Shown: positions 5,894 to 9,659 of the stretch, in pieces | Layout of the letters: every line of letters begins with the position of its first letter | Position numbering within the stretch: the first letter of the stretch is position 1 | Assembly (NCBI GenBank): GCA_003251995.1 | Contig: QKDT01000299.1 | Coordinates: 1 to 9,659 of the forward strand | Direction: 5' to 3' | DNA from: Desulfovibrio desulfuricans | GTDB lineage: Bacteria; Desulfobacterota; Desulfovibrionia; Desulfovibrionales; Desulfovibrionaceae | Length of the DNA stretch: 9,659 nt | Program-made: the position numbers and the translations under genes | The notes under the pieces: generated by a model | Told to the model about the DNA's origin: nothing | What the model saw: only the letters and a program-made list of their open reading frames with translations | The model's database searches: none

Positions 5894-6451
5894 ATGCTGA
5901 ACAAAGTTATGATTATTGGCCGTCTGGGCCGCGACCCCGAGCTGCGGTACACCCAGAGCGGTTCGCCTGTTGCCACCCTGAATGTCGCCACCGATGAATC
6001 CTACACCGACCGTGATGGCAACAAGGTGGATCGCACTGAATGGCACAGGGTTTCAGTTTTCCAGCGTCAGGCTGAAAACTGCGCCAACTTTCTTGCCAAG
6101 GGCAGCCTGATCTACGTGGAAGGCAGCCTGCAAACCCGCAAATGGCAGGATCAACAGGGGCAGGATCGCTACACCACCGAAATCAAGGCCCAACGCGTGC
6201 AGTTTCTTGACCGCAAGGGCGACGCTCCCCGTGATGGCGGCGGTCGTGGGTTTGAAGACGACTACGGCGCGCCCGCGCCCTCTGCTGCCCCCCGCGGCAA
6301 TGCCCCGCGTGGCGGTCAGGGTGGTCAGGATGGTCGCAGCCAGGGCGGTTATGCGCAGCAGGGCGGCGGTCGCAAACCGCAGCCCATGGACGACGATCTC
6401 GGCCCGGCCTTCCCCTCTGAAGCCTCAAACATGGATGATGTGCCGTTCTAG
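5894..6451 (+). CDS. ssb: Single-stranded DNA-binding protein
   Basis: 185 residues, a normal SSB length. It coats single-stranded DNA during replication, repair and recombination and recruits partners through its C-terminal tail. The OB-fold (about 1-108) begins MLNKVMIIGRLGRDPELRYT and includes TEWHRVSVFQRQAENCANFL, KGSLIYVEGSLQTRKWQDQ and RYTTEIKAQRVQFL, all typical of bacterial SSB, including the aromatic residues that stack on DNA. A flexible linker rich in Gly, Gln and Arg (about 110-165) follows. The acidic tip is MDDVPF, the usual DDIPF with Val for Ile. The start is supported by GGAG at 5883-5886, 7 nt upstream of the ATG. It is the last gene before the terminator at 6478-6510. Confidence 0.97.
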   Translation: MLNKVMIIGRLGRDPELRYTQSGSPVATLNVATDESYTDRDGNKVDRTEWHRVSVFQRQAENCANFLAKGSLIYVEGSLQTRKWQDQQGQDRYTTEIKAQRVQFLDRKGDAPRDGGGRGFEDDYGAPAPSAAPRGNAPRGGQGGQDGRSQGGYAQQGGGRKPQPMDDDLGPAFPSEASNMDDVPF

Positions 6452-6477
6452 GCACGGCGTCCTTAATCTGACAGCAC

Positions 6478-6510
6478 AAAAGGCGTGGATGTTTATCCGC
6501 GCCTTTTTTT
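6478..6510 (+). terminator. Intrinsic terminator after ssb
   Basis: GGCGTGGAT (6482-6490) pairs with ATCCGCGCC (6495-6503) with one G-U pair and a GTTT loop, followed by seven T (6504-6510). Four A before the stem pair with the T run. It lies 26 nt after the ssb stop. Confidence 0.92.
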
Positions 6511-6828
6511 ATTGCCCCTGTTCGGGGTCGGCTTTATGAGGTTGAGAAAAATTTCCCCTACTCCCAAATAATTTTGCCGTGCATCTGATTTTTGCCTGAT
6601 TTTAGCTGCCGCACTGCGCCCAAGCCATTCCGCGCAACATTGCCTAGCAAAAGACTTTGCGAAAAAATGCGCACTTTCACATGGTTTTTCGGTTTCAGGC
6701 ACATTTTTCTTGTGAATCCCCCTTCTCTTTTTGCGCGATCCAGCGTATAGGTATCGATGAATTTTCCGCATTACCCGCCCCGGCTCTGGTTTTCTTGGCG
6801 AGTAGTCAGGAAAATTTTTAAGAGGTAG
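6511..6828. other. AT-richer intergenic region upstream of the sat promoter, no gene seen
   Basis: A lower-GC stretch with runs of A and T. A leftward open frame of 119 codons crosses it, but it starts with GTG inside the Rex-like site, has no ribosome site and ends in the ssb terminator, so it is not credited. A perfect Rex-type half-site, TTGTGAA, is at 6710-6716; its partner half is missing. Further sat promoters could lie here, but none stands out. Confidence 0.55.
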
Positions 6829-6857
6829 TTGACTTTTTGTTAGATTATTCACAAGAT
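6829..6857 (+). promoter_or_regulatory. Candidate sat promoter
   Basis: TTGACT (6829-6834) and CAAGAT (6852-6857) are spaced by exactly 17 bp. The -35 is close to consensus (five of six), the -10 is weak (three of six). Transcription would start near 6864, giving a leader of about 75 nt. The Rex-like operator covers the spacer and reaches into the -10, as expected for repression by blocking polymerase. Confidence 0.5.
6837..6854. promoter_or_regulatory. Rex-type operator upstream of sat
   Basis: TTGTTAG, four bases, TTCACAA: an 18-bp imperfect inverted repeat fitting the Rex consensus TTGTGAA-N4-TTCACAA, with a perfect right half and the TTGT/ACAA ends kept. Rex is an NADH-sensing repressor known to repress sat in Desulfovibrio vulgaris. 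Here the site lies between the putative -35 and -10. Rex binding in this organism is inferred. Confidence 0.6.
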
Positions 6858-6873
6858 GCGATTTGAACGCTGC

Positions 6874-6904
6874 CCTTCCGCTTGACGTCGCTGGTCACGG
6901 AAGG
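6874..6904 (+). promoter_or_regulatory. Hairpin in the sat leader
   Basis: CCTTCCG (6874-6880) pairs perfectly with CGGAAGG (6898-6904); inside it TGAC (6883-6886) pairs with GTCA (6894-6897) around a 7-nt loop, leaving a 2-nt bulge. It ends 21 nt before the Shine-Dalgarno sequence (GGAGG, 6926-6930). It may stabilise the mRNA or be part of an operator; no riboswitch class is recognised. Confidence 0.5.
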
Positions 6905-6938
6905 ATGCCCACATAACTAAAACACGGAGGATTTCGCA

Positions 6939-8210
6939 ATGTCCAAGCTGGTAGCTCCTCATGGCGGTAAGGGTCTGGTCTGTTGCCTTCTGGAAGGTAA
7001 GGCCTTGGATGACGAGAAGAAAAAAGCCGCAGGCCTGAAGCAGATCGAGATTTCTTCCCGCGCCAAGGGCGACCTGATCATGATGGGCATTGGCGGTTTC
7101 TCGCCTCTGAACGGCTTCATGAACAAGGCTAACTGGAAGAGCGTCTGCGAAAAGATGACCCTTTCCGACGGCACCTTCTGGCCCGTTCCGGTTACTCTTG
7201 ATGTTCCCGCTGCCGACGCCAAGGCCCTGAAGGTCGGCGAAGAAGTGGCCCTGGTTCGCAAAGGCGAAGTCATGGCTACCCTGAAGGTCGAAGAAGTCTA
7301 TGAAATGACCGAAGCCGACAAGAAGTGGGAATGCGAACTGGTGTTCAAGGGCTGCGGCCCCGACTCCGAAAAGTTCTGGGAAGTGGCCCCCGCCGATCAC
7401 CCCGGCGTGAAGATGGTTCTTGCTCAGAACGAATACAACGTTGCTGGTACCGTTAAGGTTCTTTCGCAGGGCGAATTCCCCGAAAAGTTCCCCGGCGTGT
7501 ACATGACCCCTGCTCAGTTGCGCGCCAAGATGGACGAACGCGGCTGGCAGAAGGTTGCTGCTCTGCAGCTCCGCAACCCCATGCACCGCTCGCATGAATA
7601 CCTTGCCAAGATCGGCGTGGAAGTGTGCGACGGCGTGGTCATCCACTCCCTCGTGGGCTCCCTGAAGCCCGGCGACATCCCGGCTGAAGTGCGCGTGAAG
7701 TGCATCGACACCCTGGTTGACAAGTACTTCGTGAAAGACTTCGTCATTCAGGCCGGCTACCCCCTGGACATGCGTTATGCTGGTCCCCGCGAAGCCCTGC
7801 TGCACGCCACCTTCCGCCAGAACTACGGCATCAACAACCTGCTGGTTGGTCGTGACCACGCTGGCGTGGGCGACTTCTACGGCATGTTTGAAGCCCAGGA
7901 AATCTTCCGCAAGATTCCTACCCCCGCTGAAGAAGGCAAGCGCCTGCTTTGCGATCCGCTGAACATTGACTGGACCTTCTACTGCAAAAAGTGCGACGGC
8001 ATGGCCAGCATGCGCACCTGCCCCCACACCAAGGAAGATCGCGTCATCCTGTCCGGCACCAAGCTGCGCAAGATGCTTTCTGAAGGCGCGGAAGTGCCGG
8101 ATCACTTCGGTCGCGCCGAAGTGCTCGTCATCCTGCGCGAATACTATGCCAGCCTGACCGAAAAAGTCGAAATCAAGATGCAGCGTGCGGCCTCCGGCTC
8201 CACCATGTAA
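6939..8210 (+). CDS. sat: Sulfate adenylyltransferase (ATP sulfurylase), dissimilatory
   Basis: 423 residues, typical of the single-subunit Sat of sulfate reducers. It converts sulfate and ATP to adenosine 5'-phosphosulfate and pyrophosphate, the activation step of sulfate respiration in the cytoplasm. Seen: GFSPLNGFM (53-61), the substrate-binding motif QLRNPMHRSHE (210-220, Q-x-R-N-P-x-H-x-x-H), GRDHAGVGDFYG (304-315), and LSGTKLRKML (371-380). C349, C352, C361 and H363 form C-x2-C-x8-C-x-H, consistent with the zinc/cobalt content reported for Desulfovibrio ATP sulfurylases. GGAGG lies 8 nt before the ATG. Codon use is strongly biased (AAG, CTG, GGC, GAA), as expected for a highly expressed gene. 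It stands alone between its own promoter and terminator. There is no APS-kinase domain, so it is not a bifunctional assimilatory enzyme. Confidence 0.97.
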   Translation: MSKLVAPHGGKGLVCCLLEGKALDDEKKKAAGLKQIEISSRAKGDLIMMGIGGFSPLNGFMNKANWKSVCEKMTLSDGTFWPVPVTLDVPAADAKALKVGEEVALVRKGEVMATLKVEEVYEMTEADKKWECELVFKGCGPDSEKFWEVAPADHPGVKMVLAQNEYNVAGTVKVLSQGEFPEKFPGVYMTPAQLRAKMDERGWQKVAALQLRNPMHRSHEYLAKIGVEVCDGVVIHSLVGSLKPGDIPAEVRVKCIDTLVDKYFVKDFVIQAGYPLDMRYAGPREALLHATFRQNYGINNLLVGRDHAGVGDFYGMFEAQEIFRKIPTPAEEGKRLLCDPLNIDWTFYCKKCDGMASMRTCPHTKEDRVILSGTKLRKMLSEGAEVPDHFGRAEVLVILREYYASLTEKVEIKMQRAASGSTM

Positions 8211-8231
8211 GCTTGACCGCATAGACACAAC

Positions 8232-8263
8232 ACAAAAGGACGCCCGCAAGGGCGTCCTTTTGT
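8232..8263 (+). terminator. Intrinsic terminator after sat
   Basis: A perfect 14-bp stem (8232-8245 with 8250-8263), core GGACGCCC/GGGCGTCC, around a GCAA tetraloop, with TTTTGTTT at its 3' side. It lies 21 nt after the sat stop. Confidence 0.93.
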
Positions 8264-8653
8264 TTATGCGCACCGTTGTTGCTCATACCAGATGTCCCCG
8301 GTTATACGCATCGGCATTTAACTTGCCTGGGATCGCAGCGACACAAACACCAAAGCTTGCCATTTCTATCGCCGGGCTCCGTGAGTCCTTCTTCTGTTTA
8401 TGGCGCATAGAGGGGCGGCGTCATGCATTTGCCGCATACCGTGGCATACTCCTGCAAAGCTGAGGGCGCCCCCACCAAGCCACAGATATGGGGCTGCGCT
8501 TTACGAAAAAGCAAAAACAGCCTATAACCTAGAGCGAGTTGCATGAAATCGCGGCCCTCCCCCGATGATCCGGCGGGCCTAGCGACGGTCTTTTCCTGGC
8601 CTGTCGCGCTATTGCTGCGCCAAACAAAAAGTTTTTACATCAACGGGTAGTTC
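8264..8653. other. Intergenic region between sat and the VKOR gene, no gene seen
   Basis: About 390 bp in which no frame shows a recognisable protein or a start with a ribosome site, and no tRNA-like fold is seen. It contains the promoter candidate at 8500-8528 and a leader of about 120 nt before the next gene. A small RNA cannot be ruled out by eye. Confidence 0.5.
8500..8528 (+). promoter_or_regulatory. Sigma70-like promoter for the VKOR gene
   Basis: TTTACG (8500-8505) and TATAAC (8523-8528) are separated by exactly 17 bp of A-rich DNA; the -10 matches consensus at five of six positions, the -35 at four. Transcription would start near 8535, about 120 nt before the ATG at 8654. Confidence 0.55.
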
Positions 8654-9631
8654 ATGAACCGATCCCACCAGCTATTCCCCGGTATTTTAAGCATGGCTGT
8701 CCTTGCAGCAGCCTTTTGCATCTGGAGCGCCTTTGGCAACGAAGTGAACATTTGCGTTACTTCGGGTTGTGCCCTGTTTCAGGACACCTCCGTAGGGGGC
8801 ATATCCCTTTGGTGGGCTGGCGGGGTTATGTTCACGCTGCTGGCTGCAGCGGCATTGATGGGCGCAGCCCAACTGGGCCTTGTGCTGGCAGGTTTGGCCC
8901 TTCTGGGCGATATTAGCTTGTTGCTGCTCATGGCAGTAACGGCCCCCTGCATAAGCTGCCTTATTGTTGCCTGCTTTTTTGCCCTGATATATGCAGCCTT
9001 TCGCCAGGCTGCCCTGCGCACCAAATCAAACCTTCCTGGCGACAAGCCCGGGCGATCGATCTTGCTGGTGATCTGGGGGCTTTTGTTCATTGTTAATGCG
9101 GGTACGGCGCTGCGCACCCAGGCTGACGTGTGGGCCATTACCGACAACGGCAATGAGGCTACCGTTCGCATGTTTTTTTCTCCCTCTTGCCCCAGTTGCG
9201 CGGAAGGCATAGCCCTTCTTTCCGGGCATGTTGATGTGGCTTTTTATCCCCTTGCTGAAAGCGAGGCAGATATTTATATGGTCGCGCGCATGCAACGGCT
9301 TATGGACAACGGCGTGAACATTGCCGAAGCCCTGAACAAGGCAAAGGACGTTACCGCCCCTACCGGTATGGCGGGCACCTCGCCTGAGATGCTGTTGCTG
9401 CGCCTGCGCATGCTGCGCAACAAGGCTCATGTGTTCATGGCTGGCTCACAGACAGTTCCTTTCTTTGAATACCACGGCTTGCCCGCAATGCTGAAAAAGA
9501 GTACCAAGCAGCAGGCAGGGCAGGCTTCTTTGCCGCAAACGCCAACTCCCCCCCCGGCAACAGGCAGTGCAGAGCTGCCGCTTGACCCGCAAGTGGCTGG
9601 TCAGTGCTCTGGCACGACCCCCTGCCCTTAG
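8654..9631 (+). CDS. VKOR-like membrane protein with C-terminal thioredoxin domain
   Basis: 325 residues. Five membrane segments can be placed near 9-28, 50-70, 73-96, 98-115 and 135-152. The first four carry VKOR hallmarks: a periplasmic loop Cys pair C34 and C39, SVGGISL (46-52) in place of the Ser and Gly-Ile-Pro region, and the active-site C99-I-S-C102 at the start of helix four. After the fifth helix comes a thioredoxin-like domain (about 168-275) with CPSC (179-182), a helical insertion and a TVPFF cis-proline site (267-271). The tail is Pro-rich and has an extra Cys pair (C318, C324). Such VKOR-thioredoxin fusions, known from cyanobacteria and other bacteria, form protein disulfides in the periplasm and pass electrons to quinone. 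Here menaquinone as acceptor is inference. The ATG has only a weak ribosome site (GGGTAG). Divergence from the family leaves a little doubt. Confidence 0.75.
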   Translation: MNRSHQLFPGILSMAVLAAAFCIWSAFGNEVNICVTSGCALFQDTSVGGISLWWAGGVMFTLLAAAALMGAAQLGLVLAGLALLGDISLLLLMAVTAPCISCLIVACFFALIYAAFRQAALRTKSNLPGDKPGRSILLVIWGLLFIVNAGTALRTQADVWAITDNGNEATVRMFFSPSCPSCAEGIALLSGHVDVAFYPLAESEADIYMVARMQRLMDNGVNIAEALNKAKDVTAPTGMAGTSPEMLLLRLRMLRNKAHVFMAGSQTVPFFEYHGLPAMLKKSTKQQAGQASLPQTPTPPPATGSAELPLDPQVAGQCSGTTPCP

Positions 9632-9642
9632 TTTTTGGGGTC
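9616..9642 (+). repeat. Inverted repeat around the stop codon of the VKOR gene
   Basis: GACCCC (9616-9621) pairs with GGGGTC (9637-9642) around a 15-nt loop containing the stop codon. No T run follows within the window, so it is a weak terminator candidate only. Confidence 0.25.
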
Positions 9643-9659
9643 ATATCGGTTCATTGTAT

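Noticed and set aside
6493..6852. A 119-codon minus-strand frame between ssb and sat
   Set aside because: Its GTG start lies in the Rex-like site, there is no ribosome site, it ends within the ssb terminator, and the Arg/Lys-rich product looks like translated AT-rich non-coding DNA.
6882..6898. An HcpR-type operator (TTGAC ... GTCAC) in the sat leader
   Set aside because: The arms are spaced one base too far for the 16-bp consensus as I recall it, and they are better explained as part of the leader hairpin.
6849..8273. A 474-codon minus-strand frame opposite sat
   Set aside because: It is the antisense shadow of a highly biased gene, and covers the sat terminator and leader; its residues show no domain.
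8185..8463. A 92-codon plus-strand frame after sat
   Set aside because: It begins inside sat in another frame and reads straight through the sat terminator, with no ribosome site or known motif.

Overview
The window looks like chromosomal DNA of a sulfate-reducing Desulfovibrionaceae bacterium, of the Desulfovibrio desulfuricans type. The main reasons are a Desulfovibrio-type dissimilatory ATP sulfurylase (sat) with the Cys/His metal-site signature, a Rex-like operator on the sat promoter, a moderately GC-rich base composition, and a divergent acyl-CoA carboxylase whose alpha and beta carboxyltransferase subunits are fused. There are no insertion sequences, tRNA or rRNA genes, CRISPR arrays or phage genes, so this reads as core chromosome.

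Layout: (1) 1-395, minus strand: the N-terminal part of a purine nucleoside phosphorylase gene that runs off the left edge. (2) 396-724: divergent intergenic region. (3) 725-6451, plus strand: biotin carboxylase, fused carboxyltransferase alpha-beta, a biotin/lipoyl-type carrier with two hammerhead domains, a 112-residue protein of unknown function and single-strand DNA-binding protein (ssb), closed by a clear intrinsic terminator at 6478-6510. No terminator is visible earlier in the run, so it may be one transcript. (4) 6511-6938: an AT-richer regulatory region with the sat promoter, an 18-bp Rex-like operator and a leader hairpin. (5) 6939-8210: sat, with a strong terminator at 8232-8263. 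(6) 8264-8653: non-coding stretch with a good sigma70-like promoter at 8500-8528. (7) 8654-9631: a membrane VKOR-like protein with a C-terminal thioredoxin domain, probably a disulfide-bond-forming enzyme.

How the genes fit together: the first three plus-strand genes supply all activities of a biotin-dependent acyl-CoA carboxylase (carboxylation of biotin, carrier, transfer to acyl-CoA). It is most simply acetyl-CoA carboxylase making malonyl-CoA for fatty acids, but every component departs from the textbook form. Sat activates sulfate to APS, the first step of sulfate respiration, and its promoter appears to be under redox (NADH/NAD) control. The VKOR-thioredoxin protein would act in the cell envelope.

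Points most worth a second look are the carrier protein (first hammerhead lacks the biotin-site lysine, second keeps a Met-Lys), the altered zinc ribbon of the fused carboxyltransferase, two unannotated small ORFs that fill the gaps in the carboxylase operon just before two starts that lack a Shine-Dalgarno sequence, and the sat control region.
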